From Gammaproteobacteria bacterium (GTDB lineage: Bacteria; Pseudomonadota; Gammaproteobacteria; Burkholderiales; Burkholderiaceae_E), in contig JAUIAI010000170.1 of assembly GCA_030425615.1 (NCBI GenBank), positions 1-6,273 on the forward strand: 6,273 bases of DNA, read 5' to 3'. The notes beneath the pieces are model-generated. The model made no database searches. It worked only from the letters and a program-made list of their open reading frames with translations, and was not told the origin of the DNA. Of this stretch, positions 1 through 5,694 are shown in pieces. Position numbers and translations under genes: made by a program. Within the stretch, counting starts at the first letter, position 1; the number at the start of each line of letters is the position of its first letter.

Positions 1-227
1 TCGATGTTCGGGGTGGTCACCCAGCGGTCTTCGGCTGTGGCCAGAGCATCCTGGTGCCAGAAGGCGTTCAGGCCGGTCCATCCCGGATCGGATCGTTCGA
101 TCAGCGCCTTGTGCCGCAGCTTCGCCATCTCGTAGACGGGGAACGCAACCTCGAACGCGGCCTGGAACTGGGCCGCCGACGGCTGGGATGGAGCCCCGCC
201 CTGATCCCCGGGCGCCTGGCCGTTCAT
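1..227 (-). CDS. DUF1254-family protein, N-terminal part (runs off left edge)
   Basis: Reading the minus strand from the ATG at 225-227 gives 75 open codons with no stop before the window edge. The product starts MNGQAPGDQGGAPSQPSAAQ, then FEVAFPVYEMAKLRHKAL (about residues 25-42), GLNAFWHQDALATAEDRW and VTTPNI followed by D or E at the edge. A YP/VYEM-type opening helix, an N-x-F-x-H block and a V-x-x-PN-x-D block are the hallmarks I know from the start of DUF1254 domains, where the last block normally continues as PNxDTLYS. The start is supported by an AGGAG five bases upstream. No signal peptide is visible, although many family members are exported; the first 18 residues are a Gly/Pro/Gln/Ser-rich tail. 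The biochemical role of the family is not known to me. It lies downstream of the aminotransferase on the same strand, behind a terminator-like hairpin. Family assignment is from memory of the consensus on a partial sequence. Confidence 0.75.
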   Translation of the reverse strand, partial: MNGQAPGDQGGAPSQPSAAQFQAAFEVAFPVYEMAKLRHKALIERSDPGWTGLNAFWHQDALATAEDRWVTTPNI

Positions 228-232
228 GGCAT

Positions 233-237
233 CTCCT
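233..237 (-). promoter_or_regulatory. Shine-Dalgarno of the DUF1254 gene
   Basis: The minus strand reads AGGAG, then ATGCC, then the ATG at 227, a spacing of five bases. This decides the start of the left-edge gene, which has no other well-placed initiator nearby. Confidence 0.75.
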
Positions 238-251
238 GGGTGTTGGTCTCT

Positions 252-282
252 AACGAAAAACGGCCCCCGTCCGGGAGCCGTT
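252..282 (-). terminator. Rho-independent terminator after the aminotransferase gene
   Basis: On the minus strand AACGGCTCCC (282-273), a GGAC loop and GGGGGCCGTT (268-259) form a 10-bp stem with one G-U pair. It is followed by a run of T (260-256; its first two bases belong to the stem) and then CGTTA. The stem begins about 45 bases after the aminotransferase stop. The U tract is short, so termination may be partial. The hairpin ends only about 30 bases before the DUF1254 start codon. Confidence 0.75.
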
Positions 283-290
283 CCGAGCAC

Positions 291-310
291 GGCGCCCCAT
301 TCAGGGCGCC
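291..310. repeat. Inverted repeat between the aminotransferase stop and its terminator
   Basis: GGCGCCC (291-297) and GGGCGCC (304-310) are perfect 7-bp arms around a six-base loop. There is no T tract on either side, so it is not a canonical terminator itself. It lies within the last 20 or so untranslated bases after the aminotransferase stop and could protect the 3' end of the mRNA or assist the neighbouring terminator. Confidence 0.5.
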
Positions 311-327
311 GCTGGAAGCACGACGCC

Positions 328-1650
328 TCAGAGCGTCGAGAGCACGGCCTTCAGGTGATCCGAGATCTCCGCGATGTGTTCTTCGGTGGAGATCAGCGGC
401 GGCGCGATGAGCAGGACGTCGCCCGTGTTCTTCTGGTGCAGACCGCGATCGAACAATGCCTTCTGCACGGCATGGCCACGCGCGCCCGGGGCACCTTCCG
501 GCTTGAGCTCGATGCCGGCCATGAGGCCGATGGAGCGCACGTCCGAGACGCAGTCGAACTCCTCCAACGCGTGCATCGCGTCAGCGAACGCCGGCGCCAG
601 GGCCGCCGCCTTGTCCACCAGACGTTCCTTGGCGATGATGTCCATCATCGCGATACCGGCCGCGCAGGCCGCCGGGTGGCCCGAGTAGGTGTATCCGTGG
701 AAGAACTCCACGCCACGCTCGGGACCGGCGTCGGTGATGGCGTCGTAGATGCCCTGGCGCGCCACGACGGCACCCATGGGTTGCGCACCGTTGGTGATGG
801 CCTTGGCCATGGTCATGATGTCCGGCGTGACGCCGAAGGCCTGGGCCCCGAAGTTCGCCCCCATGCGGCCCCAGCCGCAGATGACTTCGTCGAACACCAG
901 CAGGATGCCGTTGGCGTCACAGATTTCGCGCAGCCGGTTCAGGTAGCCCTTCGGTGGCGGCAGGCAGCCGAAGGAGCCGGCCGTGGGCTCGACGAACACG
1001 GCCGCGATGTTCTCGCCGCCGTACAGCTCACAGAAGCGCTGCAGGTCGTCGGCGAGTTCGGCGCCGTGTTCCGGCTGGCCGCGGGTGAACTTGTTCTCCG
1101 GCAGCAGCGTATGACGCATGTGGTACACGCCGCCCAGACCCAGGCCGAACGCACGGCGGTTGTTGACCATGCCGGCCAGGGACAGGCCGCCGAAGTTCAC
1201 GCCGTGATACGACCGCTCGCGAGAGATGAAGATCTGGCGCTGGGGCTCACCCTTCACCCGGTGGTACATGAGCGCCATTTTCATGGCGGTGTCCACGGAC
1301 TCGCTGCCCGAGTTCACGAAGAACACGCGATTCAGGTCTTCCGGCGTGTACTCGGCCACACGGCCGGCCAGTTCGAAGGCCTTGGTATGGCTGCGCAGGA
1401 ACGGGGCCGTGTAGTCCAGCGTCTTGAGCTGCTCGTAGACCGCCTCCGAGATCTCCGGACGACAGTGACCGGCCGCCACGCAGAACAGGCCGGAGGAGGC
1501 GTCGATGATGCGGCGGCCGTCCGGCGTGTAGAAATAGACACCCTCTGCCCGCTCGATCAGGCGGGGCTCCTTCTTGAATTCCTTGTTGGCCGTGAAGGGC
1601 ATCCAGTACGGCGCCATCTGGCTCTCGACGATCGGGTCGGCATGGCCCAT
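328..1650 (-). CDS. Class III aminotransferase, omega-amino acid:pyruvate type
   Basis: A PLP-dependent fold-type I class III transaminase of 440 residues, close to the usual 440-450 of beta-alanine:pyruvate transaminases. Expected role: moving an amino group from an omega-amino acid or amine to pyruvate or another keto acid in the cytoplasm. Seen in order (440-residue numbering): APYWMPFTAN near the N-terminus; the PLP-phosphate loop NSGSES (113-118); SYHG with Tyr149 over the cofactor ring; EPTAGSFGCLPPPKGYL; FDEVICGWGRMG with Asp254 for the pyridine nitrogen; the Schiff-base lysine Lys283 in AKAITNGAQPMGAVV; HGYTYSGHPAACAAG; and a PGARG...TGDVLLIAPPLI C-terminal segment. Oddity: where many relatives carry the substrate-carboxylate arginine (R-x-x-GD), this one has Lys407 in QKNTGD. 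An upstream in-frame GTG/ATG pair (1704/1701) would add 17-18 residues, but only the ATG at 1650 has a good Shine-Dalgarno. The IclR regulator lies directly upstream. The family is sure; the substrate is not. Confidence 0.9.
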   Translation of the reverse strand: MGHADPIVESQMAPYWMPFTANKEFKKEPRLIERAEGVYFYTPDGRRIIDASSGLFCVAAGHCRPEISEAVYEQLKTLDYTAPFLRSHTKAFELAGRVAEYTPEDLNRVFFVNSGSESVDTAMKMALMYHRVKGEPQRQIFISRERSYHGVNFGGLSLAGMVNNRRAFGLGLGGVYHMRHTLLPENKFTRGQPEHGAELADDLQRFCELYGGENIAAVFVEPTAGSFGCLPPPKGYLNRLREICDANGILLVFDEVICGWGRMGANFGAQAFGVTPDIMTMAKAITNGAQPMGAVVARQGIYDAITDAGPERGVEFFHGYTYSGHPAACAAGIAMMDIIAKERLVDKAAALAPAFADAMHALEEFDCVSDVRSIGLMAGIELKPEGAPGARGHAVQKALFDRGLHQKNTGDVLLIAPPLISTEEHIAEISDHLKAVLSTL

Positions 1651-1656
1651 GGTGAT

Positions 1657-1660
1657 CTCC
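1657..1660 (-). promoter_or_regulatory. Shine-Dalgarno that sets the aminotransferase start
   Basis: The minus strand reads TTGGAG, then ATCACC, then the ATG at 1650, so GGAG sits six bases from the start. The longer in-frame option at 1704/1701 has no purine-rich box at a usable distance, which makes the bases above 1650 leader rather than coding. Confidence 0.7.
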
Positions 1661-1704
1661 AATTTCTGTTCGGCAGGGACGGACGCGCGCAGGCCGCGCA
1701 TCAC

Positions 1705-1728
1705 GACAGACTATCGAATGTACTCCAA
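1705..1728. promoter_or_regulatory. Candidate operator, copy A (GACAGA-N14-CCAA)
   Basis: The plus strand shows GACAGA at 1705-1710 and CCAA at 1725-1728. On the minus strand this is TTGG...TCTGTC in the leader of the aminotransferase, 55-78 bases above its ATG. A related element lies in front of the IclR gene at 2821-2842. With a two-base gap I count 16 of 22 identical positions. A role as IclR-regulator binding site is inference only. Confidence 0.3.
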
Positions 1729-1758
1729 GAAAGCGCTTGCAGACAGGGGGCCGGGGCC

Positions 1759-1802
1759 GGCCGGACGCCTGTTCGCCGACCGCGCCGACAGGCGCGCCGG
1801 CC
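1759..1802. repeat. Large GC-rich inverted repeat in the IclR-aminotransferase spacer
   Basis: GGCCGG (1759-1764), one unpaired base and CGCCTGT (1766-1772) pair with ACAGGCG (1788-1794), two unpaired bases and CCGGCC (1797-1802), around a 15-base loop. A second small hairpin, CCGCCG-TTCC-CGGCGG (1802-1817), abuts it just after the IclR stop. Neither has a T tract, so a Rho-independent terminator is not supported. They could slow or stabilise read-through from the regulator into the aminotransferase, or reflect local GC richness. Confidence 0.45.
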
Positions 1803-1823
1803 CGCCGTTCCCGGCGGCCGGGC

Positions 1824-2645
1824 TCAGCCCTCGAAGGTCTGGCCGATCTCGCCGGCGGCCCGCTGCAGCGACGGCAGGAACGACATGGTCTGCGGCATGT
1901 CCATGCGATCGACCGGCCCGTGCGCGGCCAGGGCCGCGACCACCGCGCCCTCACGGTTGCGCACCGGCACCGCCAGGCAGCGGATGCCGTGCAGGTACTC
2001 CTCGTCGTCCAGGGCGAATCCGTCGCGCCGCACCCCCTCGAGCGCCGAGAGCAGCCGCGACGGGTCGATCAGGGTCTTGTCCGTGTAGCGCACCAGCGGT
2101 GTGGAACGCAGGAAGCGTTCCAGGCTGCGCTTGGTCATGTGGCTCAGGAAGAGCTTGCCGCTGGCCGAGGCGTACAGCGGCACGCGCGAGCCAACGCCCA
2201 GGGCCACTCGCAGCGGCCAGGCCGCCTCGACCCGGTCGATGTACATCACCGTGTGCGAATCCGGGACGGTGAGATTGCAGGTTTCGCCGATCTGCTCGAC
2301 CAGCTCTTCCAGAATGGCGTGCCGCGGGGCCCGGCCCGGCGAATGCTGCAGCACCCGCAGCGACAACGCGTGCAGGTTGGCACCGCATCCGTACCGTTTC
2401 GCGCCGGGCTCCTTCGCCACGTAGCCGGCGTGCTCGAGCGTCGACAGAATACGGAATACCGTCGCCTTGGGCAGATCGACTGCCCTGCAGATCTCCGCGA
2501 GCGACGGTTGCCGGTCACCCTCGGAGACGAACTCCAGAATTTCTATGGCGCGAAGCAGAGCCGAGCCCTTGGGAGGCACCCCGGCCCCGGAATCGGCAGC
2601 CGGGTCGGCTTCGTCCGATCCTTCGGCGGAAACGTCGAAATTCAT
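1824..2645 (-). CDS. IclR-family transcriptional regulator
   Basis: A 273-residue DNA-binding regulator, within the usual 240-280. The N-terminal 25 residues are acidic and disordered-looking. A winged helix-turn-helix follows (about 27-89): GSALLRAIEILEFVSEG, then SLAEICRAVDLPKATVFRILSTLEHAGYV with the recognition helix around PKATVFRILSTL. The C-terminal IclR effector domain spans roughly 94-260, with ILEELVEQIGETCNLTV, the VMYIDRVEA strand, the SASGKLFL motif and GFALDDEEYLHGIRCLAVPVRN. Members usually bind a small carboxylate and often control the neighbouring catabolic gene, here plausibly the aminotransferase. An in-frame ATG at 2738 would add 31 residues, but that stretch has no family resemblance, no Shine-Dalgarno, and uses codons such as TTA, AAA and CTT unlike the rest of the gene. 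I therefore prefer the ATG at 2645, preceded by a weak GGGA six bases away. Effector and target are unknown. Confidence 0.9.
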   Translation of the reverse strand: MNFDVSAEGSDEADPAADSGAGVPPKGSALLRAIEILEFVSEGDRQPSLAEICRAVDLPKATVFRILSTLEHAGYVAKEPGAKRYGCGANLHALSLRVLQHSPGRAPRHAILEELVEQIGETCNLTVPDSHTVMYIDRVEAAWPLRVALGVGSRVPLYASASGKLFLSHMTKRSLERFLRSTPLVRYTDKTLIDPSRLLSALEGVRRDGFALDDEEYLHGIRCLAVPVRNREGAVVAALAAHGPVDRMDMPQTMSFLPSLQRAAGEIGQTFEG

Positions 2646-2704
2646 ACGCTGTCCCACTGTGCGCGGACGCGCCGCGTTTCCCGCGGGCACCCACAACCCC
2701 GTTT

Positions 2705-2769
2705 TTAAGCCGACCTTCCAGACCCGCGTAAGCCCCATTCGGGATCAAACACGACTGGGGCGACCTCCT
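2705..2769 (-). promoter_or_regulatory. Strong Shine-Dalgarno with a possible 15-codon leader ORF
   Basis: The minus strand carries AGGAGGT (2769-2763), a seven-base complement of the 16S anti-Shine-Dalgarno. The first initiator after it is a GTG at 2752, ten bases away, opening VFDPEWGLRGSGRSA and closing with TAA at 2707-2705, 59 bases before the IclR ATG. The IclR frame itself is closed by a TGA at 2747-2745, so this ribosome site cannot serve the regulator directly. The spacing is longer than ideal and the peptide is unfamiliar. It may be a leader peptide or chance. Confidence 0.25.
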
Positions 2770-2820
2770 GTCTTGTTATGCCGTCGAGCGAACTTCACCC
2801 TATGGATTTCGGAACGCTCT

Positions 2821-2842
2821 GACAGATTTTTGCATATGCCAA
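2821..2842. promoter_or_regulatory. Candidate operator, copy B, with GCATATGC palindrome
   Basis: The plus strand shows GACAGA (2821-2826), a T run, the perfect palindrome GCATATGC (2832-2839) flanked by TT and AA at matching distance, and CCAA (2839-2842). It matches the element at 1705-1728 in the leader of the aminotransferase. The minus strand also offers TTGGCA (2842-2837), five of six bases of a -35 box, but no good -10 at 16-18 bases. A site for the neighbouring IclR protein is plausible but unproven. Confidence 0.3.
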
Positions 2843-2932
2843 CAGCCCTACCCAAATAGGGAGATGCCCGGGGTTGCACCGATCTGACGCATCGGCCACC
2901 CGACGCCGCCCGCGCACCGCCTCTCGCCCCGC

Positions 2933-2938
2933 TACACT
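2933..2938 (+). promoter_or_regulatory. Possible -10 box for leuS
   Basis: TACACT agrees with TATAAT at four positions and sits between GCCCC (2926-2930) and GGGGC (2941-2945) arms. It would give a leader of about 105 bases before leuS. No recognisable -35 lies 16-18 bases upstream (only C/G-rich sequence), so this is a weak call. Confidence 0.25.
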
Positions 2939-3017
2939 GTGGGGCTCGCCAGAGCACGGTCGCGCGCCGCCCGCGCAGCCGGCTCAGCCTCTCTGCCCGC
3001 CGGTGAGCGGCCCGCCC

Positions 3018-3031
3018 GGGGCGGTCGCCCC
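3018..3031 (+). repeat. Short strong hairpin in the leuS leader
   Basis: GGGGC-GGTC-GCCCC forms a five-base-pair all-G/C stem with a four-base loop, ending 20 bases before the leuS start. It has no T tract and is too short for a terminator. It could affect translation initiation of leuS or be incidental in this GC-rich stretch. Confidence 0.35.
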
Positions 3032-3045
3032 CTGCCTGGACATCC

Positions 3046-3049
3046 GGAG
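3046..3049 (+). promoter_or_regulatory. Unusually close Shine-Dalgarno of leuS
   Basis: GGAG is separated from the ATG at 3052 by only two bases, shorter than the usual five to nine. The start itself is secure because the protein begins MKDKYEPHEVEAAAQAHW, matching the normal LeuRS N-terminus. Initiation may therefore be weak or depend on other features. Confidence 0.45.
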
Positions 3050-3051
3050 CC

Positions 3052-5694
3052 ATGAAGGACAAGTACGAACCCCATGAGGTCGAGGCCGCCGCGCAGGCGC
3101 ACTGGGCCTCGATCGACGCCTTTGCCGCCACCGAGAACGACCCCCGGTTCCCGAAGGGCAAGTTCTACGTCTGCTCGATGCTGCCCTATCCCTCGGGCAA
3201 GCTGCACATGGGCCATGTGCGCAACTACACGATCAATGACGTTCTTTATCGCTACAAGCGAATGAATGGCTACAACGTGCTCTCGCCCATGGGGTGGGAC
3301 GCGTTCGGCCTGCCCGCAGAGAACGCCGCCATCGAGCAGGGTGTCGCGCCCGCGCAGTGGACGCGCCAGAACATCGCGGACATGAAGGCGCAGATGGCGC
3401 CGCTCGGGCTGGCGTTCGACTGGCACCGGGAGCTCGCCGCCTGCGACGACGACTACTACCGCTGGAACCAGTGGATGTTCCTGAAGATGCTCGAGCGCGG
3501 CATCGCCTACCGGGAGACCCAGGTGGTCAACTGGGATCCGGTGGACCAGACGGTGCTCGCCAACGAACAGGTGATCGACGGCCGCGGCTGGCGTACCGGG
3601 GCGGTGGTCGAGAAGCGCGAGATCCCCGGCTACTACCTGCGCATCACCGGTTACGCGCAGGAGCTGCTCGACTGCATCGCCGCGCTCGGCTGGCCCGAGC
3701 AGGTCAAGACCATGCAGGAGAACTGGCTCGGCCGTTCAGAGGGTGTTCGCTTCGCGTTCGAGCACGATCTGCGCGATGCCGGCGGCGAGCCGATCCAGGG
3801 TGGACGCATGTACGTGTTCACCACGCGCGCGGACACCATCATGGGCGTCACGTTCGTGGCGGTCGCACCGGAACACCCTGTCGCCACCGCCGCGGCCGCG
3901 GGCAACCCCGAACTGACCGAGTTCATCGAGAGTTGCAGGCAGGGCTCGGTCATGGAAGCCGACCTCGCCGAGATGGAGAAGCGCGGCATGCCCACCGGGC
4001 AGACCGTCACCCATCCGCTGACGGGCGAGGCCGTGCCCGTGTGGGTCGGCAACTATGTGCTGATGAGCTATGGCGACGGCGCCGTCATGGGGGTGCCTGC
4101 GCACGACGAGCGCGACTTCGCGTTCGCGCTCAAGTACGGTCTTCCCATCCGCCAGGTCGTGGACGTCGACGGCCAGACGTTCGATGACCACAACTGGCAG
4201 ACCTGGTACGAGGCCAAGACGGGCGTGTGCATGGCCTCCGGTCGTTACGACGGCATGCCGTTCGAGGAGGCCGTACGAGCAGTGGCCGCCGATCTCGATG
4301 CCCGGGGCCTGGGCGGTCTGCAGGTGCAGTGGCGGCTGCGCGACTGGGGCATCTCGCGTCAGCGCTACTGGGGTACCCCGATCCCGATCATCCACTGCGA
4401 CGACTGCGGCCCGGTGCCGGTGCCCTACGAGGATCTGCCGGTTCGTCTGCCCGAAGACCTGGTCCCGGACGGCTCCGGCAATCCGCTGAACAAGGACGAT
4501 CGCTTCCTCAAGGTGGACTGCCCGGGCTGCGGCAAACCGGCCCGGCGCGAGACCGACACCATGGACACGTTCGTGGATTCGGCCTGGTATTACATGCGCT
4601 ACTGCTCGCCCGGCTCCGATGACGCCATGGTGGATGAACGCGCCGATTACTGGATGCCGATGGACCAGTACATCGGCGGCATCGAGCACGCTGTGCTGCA
4701 CCTACTCTATGCGCGCTTCTGGACGAAGGTCATGCGCGACCTCGGTCTGGTGAGCTTCGACGAACCGTTCACCAACCTCTTCACCCAGGGCATGCTGCTC
4801 AACGAGAGCTACTACCGGGTGGAGGCCGACGGCCGCACGCGCTGGTTCTATCCGTCGGATGTCGAGCTCACCTTCGACGAGCGGGGCAAACCCACGGCCG
4901 CACGCCTGAAGAGTGACGGCCGGCCGGTGGAGATGGGCGGCATCGAGAAGATGTCCAAGAGCAAGAACAACGTGGTACTGCCGGGCGACATCATCGCGCA
5001 GCACGGCGCGGACACGGCGCGCCTGTTCACGATGTTCGCCGGCCCGCCGGATCAGAGCGCGGCCTGGTCGCACAGCGGGGTCGAAGGGGGTGCGCGCTTC
5101 CTGCGCCGGCTCTGGCAGTTCGGGGTTCTCTGGCGCGACACGCTGGCCGGCGGCGGTCCGGCACCCGATCCCGCCACGCTCTCGCGCGAGGCGGCGGACA
5201 TCCGCCGCGAGGTCCACGAAGTGCTTCGCCAGGCCAACTACGACTACGAGCGCCTGCAGTTCAACACCGTGGTCTCGGCCGGTATGAAGCTGCTGAACGC
5301 GCTCGAGCGCGCGCCGCAGCCGGACGCGGCCGACGAAGGCATGCGCGCGGTGGTGCGCGAGGGCCTCTCGGTGACGCTGCGCGTGCTCTACCCGGTGGTG
5401 CCGCACATCGGCCACGTACTCTGGCGCGAACTCGGCTACGAGGCCGCCACCGGGGACCTGCTCGATGCCGACTGGCCGCAGGTCGACGAAGCCGCACTCG
5501 CGCGCGACGTGGTCTCGCTGGTCATGCAGATCAACGGCAAGGTACGCGGCCAGATCGAAGTGGCGGCAGACGCCGACAAGGCGGCCATCGAGGCGGCCGC
5601 GCTGGCCTCGGAAGCGTTCGAGCGCCACGGCCAGGGCAAAACGCCGCGCAAGGTGATCGTGGTGCCCGGCAAACTCGTGAATCTGGTCGTGTGA
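3052..5694 (+). CDS. leuS: Leucyl-tRNA synthetase (LeuRS)
   Basis: Charges tRNA-Leu with leucine in the cytoplasm using ATP, and edits mischarged tRNA. The 880-residue protein is complete and slightly longer than the 860 of E. coli. Class I signatures are present: PYPSGKLHMGH with the HIGH-type motif HMGH at 52-55, GWDAFGLPAENAA, and KMSKS at 633-637. The CP1 editing domain spans about residues 226-420, with the threonine-rich TTRADT at 257-262 (E. coli has Pro where this has Ala) and PAHDERD at 349-355, whose Asp355 matches the catalytic editing aspartate. RDWGISRQRYWGTPIP follows at 430. A zinc-ribbon-like insert has Cys449/Cys452 and Cys490/Cys493; E. coli lacks these cysteines. The leucine-specific insertion lies before KMSKS (about 584-630), then a helical anticodon-binding domain, and a C-terminal domain ending VPGKLVNLVV. 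It is the first gene of leuS-lptE-holA; its stop overlaps the lptE start. No sign of truncation or frameshift. Confidence 0.98.
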   Translation: MKDKYEPHEVEAAAQAHWASIDAFAATENDPRFPKGKFYVCSMLPYPSGKLHMGHVRNYTINDVLYRYKRMNGYNVLSPMGWDAFGLPAENAAIEQGVAPAQWTRQNIADMKAQMAPLGLAFDWHRELAACDDDYYRWNQWMFLKMLERGIAYRETQVVNWDPVDQTVLANEQVIDGRGWRTGAVVEKREIPGYYLRITGYAQELLDCIAALGWPEQVKTMQENWLGRSEGVRFAFEHDLRDAGGEPIQGGRMYVFTTRADTIMGVTFVAVAPEHPVATAAAAGNPELTEFIESCRQGSVMEADLAEMEKRGMPTGQTVTHPLTGEAVPVWVGNYVLMSYGDGAVMGVPAHDERDFAFALKYGLPIRQVVDVDGQTFDDHNWQTWYEAKTGVCMASGRYDGMPFEEAVRAVAADLDARGLGGLQVQWRLRDWGISRQRYWGTPIPIIHCDDCGPVPVPYEDLPVRLPEDLVPDGSGNPLNKDDRFLKVDCPGCGKPARRETDTMDTFVDSAWYYMRYCSPGSDDAMVDERADYWMPMDQYIGGIEHAVLHLLYARFWTKVMRDLGLVSFDEPFTNLFTQGMLLNESYYRVEADGRTRWFYPSDVELTFDERGKPTAARLKSDGRPVEMGGIEKMSKSKNNVVLPGDIIAQHGADTARLFTMFAGPPDQSAAWSHSGVEGGARFLRRLWQFGVLWRDTLAGGGPAPDPATLSREAADIRREVHEVLRQANYDYERLQFNTVVSAGMKLLNALERAPQPDAADEGMRAVVREGLSVTLRVLYPVVPHIGHVLWRELGYEAATGDLLDADWPQVDEAALARDVVSLVMQINGKVRGQIEVAADADKAAIEAAALASEAFERHGQGKTPRKVIVVPGKLVNLVV

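Larger units (their letters stand above)
2646..3051. other. Divergent intergenic region between the IclR gene and leuS
   Basis: About 400 bases without a convincing protein gene, separating divergent transcription units. The part from about 2700 to 2860 is clearly more AT-rich than the flanks and probably holds the promoter or promoters of the regulator. The part from about 2870 to 3051 is very GC-rich and should carry the leuS promoter and leader. I found no textbook -35/-10 pair on either strand. Visible items are a full Shine-Dalgarno match at 2763-2769 (minus), a GCATATGC palindrome at 2832-2839, CCCTA/TAGGG arms at 2846-2861, CCGAT/ATCGG arms at 2879-2895, a TACACT box at 2933-2938 and a short strong hairpin at 3018-3031. 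Confidence 0.7.

Noticed and set aside
1715..1752. A sigma-70 promoter for the aminotransferase (TACATT or TAGTCT as -10)
   Set aside because: Neither box has a recognisable -35 at 16-18 bases, so I did not list it.
226..2088. A 620-codon open frame on the plus strand opposite the aminotransferase and the end of the IclR gene
   Set aside because: It spans two well-recognised minus-strand genes and their spacer, has no Shine-Dalgarno or family resemblance, and is rich in Arg, His, Val and Gly as expected for an antisense shadow of GC-rich coding DNA.
2515..2748. A 77-codon frame starting at TTG 2748, downstream of the strong Shine-Dalgarno
   Set aside because: It overlaps the helix-turn-helix coding part of the IclR gene out of phase, is Arg/Gly-rich, and starts 14 bases after the Shine-Dalgarno, which is too far.
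2827..2846. A possible sigma-54 promoter around TTGGCATATGC on the minus strand
   Set aside because: Sigma-54 sites need GG and GC ten bases apart; here only five bases separate them.
2874..3077. A 67-codon plus-strand frame as a possible leuS leader peptide
   Set aside because: It overlaps the leuS start, has no leucine run or Shine-Dalgarno, and is Pro/Arg/Ser-rich as expected of GC-rich non-coding DNA.
2745..3161. A 138-codon minus-strand frame across the spacer and the start of leuS
   Set aside because: It covers the leuS N-terminus antisense, has low-complexity Arg/Ala/Gly composition and no family match I can recognise.
3736..4701. A 321-codon minus-strand frame inside leuS
   Set aside because: Antisense shadow: rich in His, Val, Arg and Ala, with no domain and no upstream ribosome site.
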